From: Bacteroidales bacterium
GTDB lineage: Bacteria; Bacteroidota; Bacteroidia; Bacteroidales; Muribaculaceae
Direction of reading: 5' to 3'
NCBI GenBank assembly: GCA_004555955.1
Contig: SFJG01000013.1
Location: 1 to 46,101 of the forward strand
Length of the DNA stretch: 46,101 bases
The translations under genes were made by a program, and so were the position numbers. Within the stretch, counting starts at the first letter, position 1. Each line of letters starts with the position of its first letter. Shown in pieces: positions 16,358 through 25,664 of the stretch. The notes under the pieces were generated by a model, which worked only from the letters and a program-made list of their open reading frames with translations, was not told the DNA's origin and did no database searches.

Positions 16358-17899
16358 ATGGCACAAGAAGACTTATTTAAAAAGATTGTAGCGCACGCAA
16401 AAGAATACGGCTACGTCTTCCCCTCAAGTGAAATCTACGACGGACTGTCGGCAGTTTATGACTACGGTGAATATGGTGTTGAACTAAAAAACAACATAAA
16501 AAAATATTGGTGGGATGCAATGACCAAGCTCCACGAAAACATTGTCGGCATCGACTCGGCAATCTTTATGCACCCGACCATTTGGAAAGCATCGGGACAC
16601 GTTGACGCTTTCAACGACCCGTTGATTGACAACCGCGACTCGAAGAAACGCTATCGCGCCGACGTGCTCATCGAAGACGAGATTGCAAAATTTGACGACA
16701 AAATCAACAAAGAAGTAGCCAAGGCAGCTAAAAAATTCGGCGACTCGTTCGACGAAGCGCTCTATCGACAAACCAATCCGCGCGTGCTCGAACATATGGC
16801 AAAACGCAACGAGCTTCACGAACGCTTTGCAAAAGCGATGAACGATATGAACCTCGAAGAGCTTCGTCAGATAATTCTCGACTACGGCATCGTTTGCCCC
16901 ATTTCCGGCACGAAAAACTGGACGGAAGTGCGTCAATTCAACTTGATGTTCTCCACCGAGATGGGTAGCACTGCCGACGGCGCAATGAAAGTGTATCTGC
17001 GTCCCGAAACAGCGCAAGGCATCTTCGTCAACTTCCTCAACGTACAGAAGACCGGTCGTATGCGCATACCCTTCGGCATCGCACAAATCGGTAAGGCATT
17101 CCGCAACGAAATCGTGGCTCGCCAATTCATCTTCCGTATGCGCGAATTCGAGCAAATGGAAATGCAATTCTTTGTTCGCCCCGGCGAAGAGCTCAAATGG
17201 TTCAAACAGTGGAAAGAAACACGCTTGAAATGGCACAAAGCACTCGGCTTGGGCGACGAAAAGTATCGCTACCACGACCACGAAAAACTTGCTCACTATG
17301 CCAATGCAGCTACCGACATCGAATTCCTTATGCCGTTCGGATTCAAGGAAGTCGAAGGCATACACAGCCGCACAAATTTCGACTTGAGCAACCACGAAAA
17401 ATATTCAGGCAAAAAGATTCAATACTTCGACCCCGAGCTCAACCAATCGTACACTCCGTACGTCATCGAAACAAGTATCGGTGTCGACCGTATGTTCTTG
17501 TCGGTATTCGCTTCTTCTTACGAAGAACAAAAACTCGAGAACGGCGAAACACGCGTTGTGCTCCACCTTCCGGCTCCGTTGGCGCCTATCAAAGCAGCTG
17601 TAATGCCACTTGTGCGTAAAGACGGACTCCCCGAAAAGGCTCGCGAAATCATCGATGCTCTCAAGTTTGACTATCACATGCAATACGACGAGAAAGACTC
17701 AATCGGCAAACGCTATCGCCGCCAAGATGCAATCGGCACACCGTTCTGCATCACCGTCGACCATCAAACTCTCGAAGACGGAACCGTTACAATCCGTCAC
17801 CGCGACACGATGCAGCAAGAGCGAGTTGCCATCGATGCTCTTGCCGGCATTCTTGACAAAGAAGTCAGCATGACCGAATTACTCAAAAAGATTCAATAA
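16358..17899 (+). CDS. glyS: Glycine--tRNA ligase (homodimeric type)
   Basis: 513 residues. It charges tRNA-Gly. It is a single-chain class II synthetase of the eukaryote/archaea-like type, not the alpha2beta2 GlyQS form. Motif 2 is in IGKAFRNEIVARQFIFRMRE with EFEQMEMQFF, and motif 3 in ETSIGVDRMFLSVF. The N-terminus KKIVAHAKEYGYVFPSSEIY and the C-terminal anticodon-binding domain (APIKAAVMPL...) complete the fold. It is followed at 26 bp by lemA, probably co-transcribed. Confidence 0.97.
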   Translation: MAQEDLFKKIVAHAKEYGYVFPSSEIYDGLSAVYDYGEYGVELKNNIKKYWWDAMTKLHENIVGIDSAIFMHPTIWKASGHVDAFNDPLIDNRDSKKRYRADVLIEDEIAKFDDKINKEVAKAAKKFGDSFDEALYRQTNPRVLEHMAKRNELHERFAKAMNDMNLEELRQIILDYGIVCPISGTKNWTEVRQFNLMFSTEMGSTADGAMKVYLRPETAQGIFVNFLNVQKTGRMRIPFGIAQIGKAFRNEIVARQFIFRMREFEQMEMQFFVRPGEELKWFKQWKETRLKWHKALGLGDEKYRYHDHEKLAHYANAATDIEFLMPFGFKEVEGIHSRTNFDLSNHEKYSGKKIQYFDPELNQSYTPYVIETSIGVDRMFLSVFASSYEEQKLENGETRVVLHLPAPLAPIKAAVMPLVRKDGLPEKAREIIDALKFDYHMQYDEKDSIGKRYRRQDAIGTPFCITVDHQTLEDGTVTIRHRDTMQQERVAIDALAGILDKEVSMTELLKKIQ

Positions 17900-17925
17900 A
17901 TTATTAACCAAAGCCAACCAAAGAA

Positions 17926-18504
17926 ATGAAAGCGCTCAAAAACTTATTCTTTGCCGCTTTTGCAATCTTCGCTTTGAGTTCGTGTAACTACAACTCATTA
18001 GTCGAGCAAGAGCAAGCCGTCAACCAAGCGTGGGCGGAAGTTGAGACACAGTATCAACGTCGCGCCGACCTTATTCCCAACTTGGTGTCGACCGTCAAAG
18101 GTTACGCCGAGCACGAATCGAAGACCCTTGAAGGTGTCGTGGAAGCACGAGCTAAAGCGACTCAAATCACAATCTCTGCCGACAACCTCACGGAGGAAAA
18201 TTTGGCGAAATTCCAAAAAGCCCAAAGCGAATTGTCGGGTGCTCTCAAGTCATTGCTCGCTGTCTCGGAGGCTTATCCTAACCTCAAAGCAAACGAAAAC
18301 TTCCGCGACTTACAAGTGCAACTCGAAGGCACAGAGAATCGCATAGCGACGGCTCGTACGCGCTACACCGTTGCCGTGCAAGAGTATAACACAGCAATAA
18401 AGAAATTCCCCACCGTTATCTATGCAAGCTGGTTCGGCTTCAGCGAAAAGCCCCAATTCAAAGCAGAAGAAGGAGCCGATAAAGCGCCAAAAATTGAATT
18501 TTAA
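17926..18504 (+). CDS. LemA family lipoprotein
   Basis: 192 residues. LemA domain proteins are membrane-anchored helical-bundle proteins of poorly known function. Here the anchor is a lipoprotein signal with lipobox LSSC (Cys20). The LemA hallmarks follow: VNQAWAEVETQYQRRADLIP, NLVSTVKGYAEHE, AYPNLKANENFRDLQVQLEG and RIATARTRYTVAVQEYN. It sits 26 bp after glyS and 11 bp before the FKBP lipoprotein. Confidence 0.95.
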   Translation: MKALKNLFFAAFAIFALSSCNYNSLVEQEQAVNQAWAEVETQYQRRADLIPNLVSTVKGYAEHESKTLEGVVEARAKATQITISADNLTEENLAKFQKAQSELSGALKSLLAVSEAYPNLKANENFRDLQVQLEGTENRIATARTRYTVAVQEYNTAIKKFPTVIYASWFGFSEKPQFKAEEGADKAPKIEF

Positions 18505-18515
18505 TTGAATAACAA

Positions 18516-19082
18516 ATGAAGAAATTACTGCTATTTCTGTCGGTGCTTGCCTTTATAGCCATCTTCCAAGCATGCTCGCTCGACCCCGAGAAAGACACTT
18601 GGGAATACTATGAAGACTGGCGCAACGCAAACAACCAATGGCTCGACGAGCAAGCCGCTCGAGTTGACGAAAACGGCAACCTGTACTACAACAAGTATAT
18701 CGCCGACTTCGACGACAACGCATATGTGCTTATGCGATTTCTCAACGACCGCTCTAAAACAGCCAACAATTTATCGCCAAAATACACGTCGACATGCGAC
18801 GTCAAATACATCGGTCGAAACTATCTTGATGAAGCATTCGATTCATCATATACGCAAACCGCAAACGGCGACTCTATCTATCGCGTGGCAGGACTTAGCG
18901 CTGTGATTACCGGATGGGCGGTTGCCTTGCAAAATATGCACGTCGGCGACTCCGTAGAGGTTATCGTCCCCTACTCGCAAGGCTACGGCTCGCAGAAATA
19001 TGGCTCCATTCTGCCATACTCGCATTTGAAATTCAACATTAAATTGGTCGACATTCCGGCTTACGAAAACAAAATTCGTTAG
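18516..19082 (+). CDS. FKBP-type peptidyl-prolyl isomerase, lipoprotein
   Basis: 188 residues with lipobox FQAC (Cys20), so probably anchored in the periplasm or outer membrane. An Asp/Trp/Asn-rich linker leads to a compact FKBP domain (about 90-185). Its blocks are CDVKYIGRNYLDEAFDSSYT, ITGWAVALQNMHVGDSVEVI, VPYSQGYGS and ILPYSHLKFNIKLVDI. Several FKBP pocket positions (Tyr, Phe-Asp, Trp, Tyr) are kept, so isomerase activity is possible. It probably helps fold exported proteins. A terminator follows at 19101-19150. Confidence 0.9.
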   Translation: MKKLLLFLSVLAFIAIFQACSLDPEKDTWEYYEDWRNANNQWLDEQAARVDENGNLYYNKYIADFDDNAYVLMRFLNDRSKTANNLSPKYTSTCDVKYIGRNYLDEAFDSSYTQTANGDSIYRVAGLSAVITGWAVALQNMHVGDSVEVIVPYSQGYGSQKYGSILPYSHLKFNIKLVDIPAYENKIR

Positions 19083-19100
19083 AATCGGACAAACAACATT

Positions 19101-19150
19101 GCGGTGTGGGCATACAGACATTGATAGACTGATGCCCCGCCGCTTTTTTT
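19101..19150 (+). terminator. Intrinsic terminator after the FKBP gene
   Basis: GCGG...GGGCAT pairs with ATGCCC...CCGC (small bulges), followed by seven T. It separates the glyS-lemA-FKBP transcript from the SPOR lipoprotein gene 12 bp further on. Confidence 0.8.
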
Positions 19151-19162
19151 AGACAATTGATT

Positions 19163-19675
19163 ATGAAAAAACTTCTAATACTTTTCGGTATCGCCCTACT
19201 GTTTTGCGCATGCAAAACAACCGAAGAAAACTATCGGCAATCATACGAATCCGCAGTAGCAAAAATCAAAGACAAAGAACGCGAAGGCGTCGACAGCGCC
19301 ACCTACAACCGTATCGTAGCAATGCAAGCACCCAAAGGCACCATCGTTGGAAACGACACCGTCAAAATCATTACCGGGCTCGCTTGGCAAGCCTACGGCG
19401 AAGACATCAAGCTTAAGAAATACAACGTCGTTGTCGGCGCTATGAAACAAATCTTCAACGCCAAAGAGATGTGCAATCGCCTACGCAATGCCGGATGCGA
19501 AGCCTACGTTATGACCGACCGACAGAAAAACTACTACGTTGTGGCGGCTGCCTACAACCGCAAAGACTCAGCTGCCGACTTCCTAAAAAACATCAGTACC
19601 CACATTCCATTCAAGCTTCCCCTATCTGAGCCATACATCTACGACACGACGAAAATCTACGTTAAAAACGAATAA
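19163..19675 (+). CDS. SPOR domain lipoprotein
   Basis: 170 residues from the ATG at 19163 (a TTG two codons upstream is unlikely). A lipoprotein signal MKKLLILFGIALLFCAC gives Cys17 as the acylated residue. After a charged linker, residues about 92-145 form a SPOR-like repeat: KKYNVVVGAMKQIFNAKEMC, NRLRNAGCEAYVMTD and YYVVAAAYNRKDSA. SPOR domains bind denuded peptidoglycan, so a role at the cell wall or septum is likely. It is separated from the FKBP gene by a terminator but has no clear promoter, so some read-through expression is likely. Confidence 0.88.
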   Translation: MKKLLILFGIALLFCACKTTEENYRQSYESAVAKIKDKEREGVDSATYNRIVAMQAPKGTIVGNDTVKIITGLAWQAYGEDIKLKKYNVVVGAMKQIFNAKEMCNRLRNAGCEAYVMTDRQKNYYVVAAAYNRKDSAADFLKNISTHIPFKLPLSEPYIYDTTKIYVKNE

Positions 19676-19677
19676 AG

Positions 19678-19707
19678 TTAGAGCCTGTTTGTGCAAACAG
19701 GCTCTAA
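19678..19707. terminator. Bidirectional terminator between the SPOR and apbE genes
   Basis: Perfect 14-bp inverted repeat TTAGAGCCTGTTTG / CAAACAGGCTCTAA with a 2-nt centre, between convergent genes and starting 3 bp after the SPOR stop codon. T-tracts are short on both sides. Confidence 0.6.
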
Positions 19708-19849
19708 CGTTTCACATCTTATGAGTGCTCCACTTTACAGCATAACAGATGAAGTATAACGTACAAGCAGTTTCGTTTTTTCCATCGCAGCCTCAAGTTC
19801 AGCAATTTGCTCCACATCAAAACGAATGCGGCTAAATAGTCTCTTTTAT

Positions 19850-20869
19850 CTACTTCTTGTCGGCGGGCCAATTTTTGGAGAACACGGTTTTAAAACCACC
19901 TGATTTGTCAGCCGTAATAAACACTGCTTTCACGTCGGGATATGCGTCGACTACTGCTTGCGAACGCTCAAGTCCGAGCACCATGAATGCCGTAGCCAGC
20001 GCATCTGCCGTTGTGCAATTCGGAGCACATACGGTTGCGCTCAGCACGTCGGTTTGCCGCGGAAAGCCTGTCACCGGGTCGATTATGTGGCCATAGTGTG
20101 TGCCGTCGGCAGCCGTATGGTAGTTGCGATAATTCCCCGATGTGGCAACGCCGCAATCGGTCATCGAGAAAGCCATTATCGACGACCGGCAGGCACTGTC
20201 GGCACTATATGCGGGAGTATCGATAGAAATTCGCCAAAGTTTTTCCTCGGAATTATGCCCCGACATCGCTATCTCGCCGCCAACCTCTACCAGGCAATCT
20301 TTCACACCGTTACGCTGCAACATTCGCACAATCTCGTCGCAGCCGAAGCCTTTTGCTATAGCGCTGAAATCGAGCTGTGTACCGGCGTTTTGCTTCTGTA
20401 TTCTGCCGTCGACAACCTTGACCTTGTCGATTCCGACCAATCGGCGCAACGAATCGACTTGCGCCGTGTCGGGCAGAGCCATATCGTCGTCGCCAAAGCC
20501 CCAAGCATTGACCAACGGACGAACAGTAGGGTCGAAAGCGCCGGCGGTGATGCGCGACAACTCGTGCGAGCGTTCTATCATATAAGCCATTACGGCGTCG
20601 ACCGAATCGCTTCGATTGTCGTTAATTTTCGAAACCGTCGACTCGGGAGCAAATGCCGAAACGCTCATTTCCACGCGGCGAAACACCTCCAAAATGGAGT
20701 CGCTATAGTCGCGGTCGGCGAAATACTGTATGTGATATTCCGTTGCCCAAACAACGCCGGAATGACGCCACCACTTGCCGCGCTCAGGTCGCAAAACAAA
20801 CACAAGCACCAGCCCTACTACACCCAAGACTGCAAGCAATATGGCTCTATATTTCTTCTTATCATCCAT
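19850..20869 (-). CDS. apbE: FAD:protein FMN transferase (ApbE family)
   Basis: 339 residues. ApbE attaches FMN covalently to Thr or Ser of flavoproteins such as NqrB/C or RnfG. A single N-terminal membrane anchor (YRAILLAVLGVVGLVLVFVL) replaces the lipoprotein signal common in the family. Key blocks are FDPTVRPLVNAWGFG, LDFSAIAKGFGCDEI, DCLVEVGGEIAMSG, SMTDCGVATSGNYRNY, THYGHIIDPVTGFP and TTADALATAFMVLG, which include the metal- and FAD-binding residues. The ATG at 20869 is chosen over one 17 codons upstream because it places the anchor at the N-terminus. No flavoprotein substrate gene is adjacent. Confidence 0.94.
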   Translation of the reverse strand: MDDKKKYRAILLAVLGVVGLVLVFVLRPERGKWWRHSGVVWATEYHIQYFADRDYSDSILEVFRRVEMSVSAFAPESTVSKINDNRSDSVDAVMAYMIERSHELSRITAGAFDPTVRPLVNAWGFGDDDMALPDTAQVDSLRRLVGIDKVKVVDGRIQKQNAGTQLDFSAIAKGFGCDEIVRMLQRNGVKDCLVEVGGEIAMSGHNSEEKLWRISIDTPAYSADSACRSSIMAFSMTDCGVATSGNYRNYHTAADGTHYGHIIDPVTGFPRQTDVLSATVCAPNCTTADALATAFMVLGLERSQAVVDAYPDVKAVFITADKSGGFKTVFSKNWPADKK

Positions 20870-21007
20870 AGTATTACTATTATTCGCAACAAAATAAACC
20901 AATTTATTCGACAACGGCAAATTGTGACATAAAAAACATAAATAAATATGCTTTGTATCTTTTACAACTTTTACGAATAACAGATTGATTATTTAGACAA
21001 AAATCAT

Positions 21008-21015
21008 TAACTTTG
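21008..21015 (+). promoter_or_regulatory. -7 box of the pfp promoter
   Basis: TAACTTTG matches TAnnTTTG, with a partial TTG near 20983. Transcription from about 21021 would leave a leader of about 32 nt before the ATG at 21053. Confidence 0.5.
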
Positions 21016-21052
21016 CAAGCAGAAAATCAACACTTAACTAAACATCAAAAAT

Positions 21053-22705
21053 ATGACAAACAAAAGTCCATTGCAAATTGCGCGCGCGGCTTATAAGCCG
21101 AAACTTCCGTTGGCTTTGAGCGGCGCTGTTAAGGTCATCGAAGGCGAAAAAACTCAGTCGGTCGACAACCAGGCTGAAATTCAAGCCAAATTTCCCAACA
21201 CCTATGGTCTCCCCGTAATTCGTTTCGAAGCCGATTCGTCGACAAAAAACAAGTCGAAAGAAGCCATCAACGTAGGCGTTATTCTTTCCGGAGGACAAGC
21301 CCCCGGCGGTCATAACGTAATCTCCGGTCTTTTCGACGGCATCAAATCGATTAACAAAGACAGCCGCCTTTTCGGTTTTTTACTCGGACCTGACGGACTT
21401 ATCAATCATAAATACATCGAACTGACAGCCGACATCATCGACGAATATCGCAACACAGGCGGTTTCGACATCATCGGCTCCGGCAGAACAAAACTCGAAA
21501 AAGAAGAACAATTCGACAAAGGTCTTGAAATAGTAAAGCAACTCGGCATCAAAGCCCTCGTCATTATCGGTGGCGACGACTCTAACACAAATGCTGCCGT
21601 TTTGGCTGAATACTACAAGAAAATCGGCGCAGGCGTTCAAGTTATCGGTTGCCCGAAAACTATCGACGGCGACTTGAAGAACGATTCTATCGAAGTGTCG
21701 TTCGGTTTCGACACCGCTTGCAAAGTTTACTCGGAAGTTATCGGCAACATCCAACGCGACTGCAACTCTGCAAAGAAATACTGGCACTTCATCAAATTGA
21801 TGGGTCGCTCAGCTTCGCACATCGCTTTGGAATGTGCTCTCCAAACTCAACCGAATGTTTGCATCATCTCGGAAGAAGTTGAAGAAAAGAATATGACTCT
21901 CGACGACGTTGTCAACTACATTGCCGACATCGTTGCACGTCGTGCTGCCGATGGCAACAACTTCGGTACAGTGCTCATCCCCGAAGGTCTTATTGAGTTT
22001 ATTCCCGCAATGAAGGCTCTGATTGCCGAGCTCAACGACTTGCTCGCCAAGAACAAAGAAGAATTTGCAGCAGCTGCCGACCAACGCAAATACATCATCG
22101 AACACCTTACGGAAGCTAACGCAGCAATCTACGCAAGTCTTCCTCTCGGCGTTGCTCGCCAACTTTCGCTCGACCGCGACCCACACGGAAATGTGCAAGT
22201 TTCGCTCATCGAGACTGAAAAGCTCCTCAGCGAGATGGTTGGAAACCGCTTGGCTTACATGAAGGCTGAAGGCAAATACAACGGCTCGTTCAAGCCCCTT
22301 CACCACTTCTTCGGTTACGAAGGTCGTTGCGCCGCTCCGACAAACTTCGATGCAGACTACTGCTACGCACTCGGCGTAAACGCTACTCAACTCATTAAGG
22401 CAGGCGTTACAGGTTATATGTCGTCGATTCGCAACCTTACCAAGCCCTCTGTTCAATGGATGGCAGGCGGTATTCCTATCACTATGATGATGAACATGGA
22501 ACAACGCAACGGCGAACAAAAACCGGTTATCCGCAAGGCGCTCGTTAAACTCGAAGACGGTCCGTTCAAGAAATTCGCTGCAAAGCGCGAAAAATGGGCA
22601 CGCGAAACCAGCTACGTTTATCCCGGTCCTATCCAATACTTCGGTCCTTCTGAAGTTTGCGACCTTCCGCCGATGACTTTGGTATACGAACAACAATCCA
22701 AATAA
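21053..22705 (+). CDS. pfp: Diphosphate--fructose-6-phosphate 1-phosphotransferase
   Basis: 550 residues, the long PPi-PFK class. It reversibly phosphorylates fructose-6-phosphate with pyrophosphate, sparing ATP in glycolysis. Motifs are GVILSGGQAPGGHNVISG (75-92), the phosphodonor loop IIGGDDSNTN (171-180) with GGDD, which is the PPi-dependent signature in place of the GGDG of ATP enzymes, and GCPKTIDGDLKND (199-211) with the catalytic Asp. Strong codon bias suggests high expression. It is a single-gene transcript with a perfect terminator after it. Confidence 0.96.
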   Translation: MTNKSPLQIARAAYKPKLPLALSGAVKVIEGEKTQSVDNQAEIQAKFPNTYGLPVIRFEADSSTKNKSKEAINVGVILSGGQAPGGHNVISGLFDGIKSINKDSRLFGFLLGPDGLINHKYIELTADIIDEYRNTGGFDIIGSGRTKLEKEEQFDKGLEIVKQLGIKALVIIGGDDSNTNAAVLAEYYKKIGAGVQVIGCPKTIDGDLKNDSIEVSFGFDTACKVYSEVIGNIQRDCNSAKKYWHFIKLMGRSASHIALECALQTQPNVCIISEEVEEKNMTLDDVVNYIADIVARRAADGNNFGTVLIPEGLIEFIPAMKALIAELNDLLAKNKEEFAAAADQRKYIIEHLTEANAAIYASLPLGVARQLSLDRDPHGNVQVSLIETEKLLSEMVGNRLAYMKAEGKYNGSFKPLHHFFGYEGRCAAPTNFDADYCYALGVNATQLIKAGVTGYMSSIRNLTKPSVQWMAGGIPITMMMNMEQRNGEQKPVIRKALVKLEDGPFKKFAAKREKWARETSYVYPGPIQYFGPSEVCDLPPMTLVYEQQSK

Positions 22706-22731
22706 TTTTTAATCGCCTAACGGCTTGCAAA

Positions 22732-22769
22732 GAGGGAGGATGCCAATCGACATCCTCCCTCATTTTTTT
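22732..22769. terminator. Intrinsic terminator between pfp and the FadL-like gene
   Basis: Perfect 11-bp stem GAGGGAGGATG / CATCCTCCCTC, 8-nt loop, then A followed by seven T on the + strand. It terminates pfp and may also stop the convergent porin gene. Confidence 0.9.
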
Positions 22770-22796
22770 GTTTGTTGTGAAATATAGGAGTGAGTT

Positions 22797-24395
22797 TTAG
22801 AATCTGAAACCGAGCGAGAGCGCAACGCTGTGGTTCTTGTCCTCAACCGGAGCATTCGGGCTCATATATTCGTCGGGCGAGAATGCATAGTAGTGACTCT
22901 CGCGATTGCGATAGACGTATGCTAAATCCGCATAGAAATTGTTGTGACGGTAGCCAATACCGCAAGTGACGTGTTGAATGTTCTTGTCGAAATTATAAGA
23001 AAGCGTCGTGCCTGCTGTAGCGATGCTAAGTTTGTCATTCTCAACAGCTTCACTCATCGTCGATGTTTGAATCGAATAGCCGGCGCGGAGGCTGAACTTA
23101 GGAGTAATTTTATACTCGGCACCCACACGAACCGTTTCGGTTGATTTGAAATAGTTTTCGATGGTTTCGCAAGTATAAGCGTCTTCGACGCCATCGTGAA
23201 GAATGCCCATACTTGGATAAGCCGTGTGCTCAACATCGAGGCTAATGATAGCACGTCCACCGATGACACCGGCAATACTACCTATAAACTTCCACGGTGA
23301 GCGCACCGTAAATTGGTCACGACCTATATAGCCCTCGTCGGTATATGCATCTCCACGAATAGCTTCATGATTGTCCGGCTTGATATTGTAGCCGGTCGAT
23401 GCAATGTAGTCTTGAGTAATGGAATAGCGCGTCGGCGTATGGAATGCCAAACCGATACGCAGTTCATTAATAGGCTTTACGATAACACCGAGTTTAAAAT
23501 TAACGCCCGTACCGAATGTGTGGAGCGAATTCTGTATATTCCAATCAGCCGTGCCGTTTTCCATGCCTACTGTCGACGGAGTTTCGTAGGGAACGTAGGC
23601 GTCCTGAATCGTTTCGCCGTAATATGTATTGAGCGTATGGTCAAAGTCGAGGATTCCAAGACTTGCGCCCCAGTAGAGCGTATTATATACGTTACCGCCG
23701 AAACTGATAGAATACTCATCGGCTTGACCGCTTTCGTCAACGGTAAAAGCACTGCGTCCCGTAGACGAGTCGTCGAGAAGACCTACATAGTTGCCGTTTT
23801 CCGACTGTGGATTAATAAGATACGAATTGTAAGCCAAAATACTTGCCCATGGCAAATTCGGATTCTGATAAGGGTTATACTCGTTTCTTACAGCACCCAA
23901 TTCGTCGGGAGTATAACCGCCAAGGTTGGTTTGACCGGCAATATAGTTGGTCATTGACGTGCCGATGTTCGAAATATCACCGGTGTAATGACGACGGAAA
24001 TCGGCCAAACGATTGTAGGAGAATCCCCAATTTATGTTGGGCATTGCTTCCGATTTGAGTTTCAAAGCGCCGACATAGCCGATATTGGTAAAGTTGAAAT
24101 CGGTTTCTTTGACTTTATACATATCCGCGCCCTCACCTGCTTCGGTATTTCGTACGGTAACGCCGAAAGTTGCGCCGATGTCGCTACTGCGGTATACGCC
24201 GATACCGCCCGGGTTATGATTGAGCACCGACAAGTCGCCGCCAAGTGCTCCGAATGCACCTGCCATTGACATATAGCGTGCCGTGCCGCGCAACTCGTTC
24301 GATTGCGAGATGTTGTAAGCGTCGAAAGCGCTTTGTGCATTCAATGCCGATAAGCCGACAAGCATTGAGGCTATAATTGTAACTGAACGTTTCAT
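22797..24395 (-). CDS. Outer-membrane transport protein, OmpP1/FadL family
   Basis: 532 residues with a signal peptide (MKRSVTIIASMLVGLSALNA) and a C-terminal outer-membrane signature (SVALSLGFRF). The N-terminal hatch-like stretch (SNELRGTARYMSMAGAFGAL, then LSVLNHNPGGIGVY) is the hallmark of Bacteroidetes FadL/TodX-type proteins, often labelled hemin receptors. The rest alternates amphipathic strands, as in a 14-stranded barrel. It probably admits hydrophobic compounds, but the substrate is unknown. It lies 31 bp after the Gly/Ser-rich secreted protein gene on the same strand, so the two are probably co-transcribed. Confidence 0.88.
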   Translation of the reverse strand: MKRSVTIIASMLVGLSALNAQSAFDAYNISQSNELRGTARYMSMAGAFGALGGDLSVLNHNPGGIGVYRSSDIGATFGVTVRNTEAGEGADMYKVKETDFNFTNIGYVGALKLKSEAMPNINWGFSYNRLADFRRHYTGDISNIGTSMTNYIAGQTNLGGYTPDELGAVRNEYNPYQNPNLPWASILAYNSYLINPQSENGNYVGLLDDSSTGRSAFTVDESGQADEYSISFGGNVYNTLYWGASLGILDFDHTLNTYYGETIQDAYVPYETPSTVGMENGTADWNIQNSLHTFGTGVNFKLGVIVKPINELRIGLAFHTPTRYSITQDYIASTGYNIKPDNHEAIRGDAYTDEGYIGRDQFTVRSPWKFIGSIAGVIGGRAIISLDVEHTAYPSMGILHDGVEDAYTCETIENYFKSTETVRVGAEYKITPKFSLRAGYSIQTSTMSEAVENDKLSIATAGTTLSYNFDKNIQHVTCGIGYRHNNFYADLAYVYRNRESHYYAFSPDEYMSPNAPVEDKNHSVALSLGFRF

Positions 24396-24426
24396 AATCT
24401 AAAAAGTAATTATTAATTCAACAATC

Positions 24427-25581
24427 TTATCTGCGACCACCGCTACGGCCACCGCCACCGCCGCCACCGAACGAGCCGCGACCACCGCCGCTACTGTACG
24501 AGCCTCTGCTGCTACCGCCCGACGAATAGCTGCCGCTGCTGCGATAACCCGAGTTCGACGATGATGATGACGACGACTTGTTGTATGATGAGCCGGTGTT
24601 GCGCGACGTTGAGCGTCCGCTTGAGCTGCTCGACGAGCCGCCGGAATAACTGCCGCGATTGCCGGAATACGTACTGCCGCCACGATAGCCGCTATAGGTA
24701 CGTCCCGTCGATGTGCCCGTGTTCTTCCCGTAGGTTGAACCGCCCGACGTCGTAAAGCTTCTGCCAGGACGACCGGAATTTGTGCGGTTTACGTAGTTGG
24801 TATATGCATTGTCGTAACGACCGTTTGTGCCACGCGAGCCACCGTATGTTCCTCTGCCGTTTGTCCCGGTGTGGCGCACGTTATAGCCTCCGTATCCACG
24901 ATATGGCAAGTGGCCTACACAGTAATAATCGTGATGGTGATAGCAGCCATAAGCATAGATTGGTGAATATCCCCACCATGGGTCCCAATAAGGCCATCCC
25001 CATCTGTAATATGAGGGATAATGATAGGTGAAGTACGGATATGCGTAGTAATAATTCCAATAATACCACCATTCATAATTGCTCCTGAAAGGAATGCTAT
25101 TGAATGGATTATAAAAGCCCAAATCGACATCGTCGAACATCACATACGACGTCGGCGACGAAATGTAAATATTAACATCGTTGGCATAATAGAGCTCTTT
25201 CAAATCCAAGTCGGAACTCGATTTGATAATGTCGGGATTGTCGAATCGCTCGATTCGCTCGGTGTATTGAAACACGTCGGGACGACCGACAGTGTCGACT
25301 GCCGCGGTGTCTTTCTTAGCATAAATGCCTCCCATTCGGTTGTACTCATCAACGTCGCGCGAGTCGTTATTATAAACTTGATAGGTCGGAGCCTCAAAGG
25401 TCATTGTATCCTCGTTGTAGACCACGATGTCAGGGTTCTTTTTAACATCCTTCCGACTTTCCATTTTTTGCTTTTTGGCTTTACTTGCATCGTAATAGAT
25501 GTCGTCGTCATACCAATCTTGCCCAACTGCTAAAACAGCTGTAACAAGTAGAATGGCTGAAGTCGTAAATAATCTTTTCAT
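24427..25581 (-). CDS. Secreted low-complexity protein, Tyr/Trp-rich core and Gly/Ser/Arg-rich tail
   Basis: 384 residues. I do not recognise a functional family. The signal peptide is MKRLFTTSAILLVTAVLAVG, with cleavage before QDWYDDD. An Asp/Lys-rich region (to about 160) with repeated acidic and Tyr residues is followed by a segment of about 60 residues extremely rich in Tyr and Trp (YEWWYYWNYYYAYPYF, YPSYYRWGWPYWDPWWGYSP), a His/Tyr cluster (CYHHHDYYCVGH), and a tail of about 150 residues of Gly, Ser, Arg, Tyr and Thr ending in a run of glycines and RSGGRR. The tail resembles self-associating or adhesive low-complexity sequences. It precedes the FadL-like porin by 31 bp, so an envelope or surface role is likely. 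Confidence 0.75.
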   Translation of the reverse strand: MKRLFTTSAILLVTAVLAVGQDWYDDDIYYDASKAKKQKMESRKDVKKNPDIVVYNEDTMTFEAPTYQVYNNDSRDVDEYNRMGGIYAKKDTAAVDTVGRPDVFQYTERIERFDNPDIIKSSSDLDLKELYYANDVNIYISSPTSYVMFDDVDLGFYNPFNSIPFRSNYEWWYYWNYYYAYPYFTYHYPSYYRWGWPYWDPWWGYSPIYAYGCYHHHDYYCVGHLPYRGYGGYNVRHTGTNGRGTYGGSRGTNGRYDNAYTNYVNRTNSGRPGRSFTTSGGSTYGKNTGTSTGRTYSGYRGGSTYSGNRGSYSGGSSSSSSGRSTSRNTGSSYNKSSSSSSSNSGYRSSGSYSSGGSSRGSYSSGGGRGSFGGGGGGGRSGGRR

Positions 25582-25664
25582 AGCTGAATCTCCTATATTT
25601 TTGGTTTAGACTATTTCCGTTGCGTTTGGTTTAAGAAATTGTTTTATAACAAATGTTAAAGAGG

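Noticed and set aside
24399..24683. 94-codon Ala/Arg-rich frame over the end of the Gly/Ser-rich gene
   Set aside because: It is a frame-shifted reading of the Gly/Ser/Arg tract; the composition follows from the repeat-like DNA.
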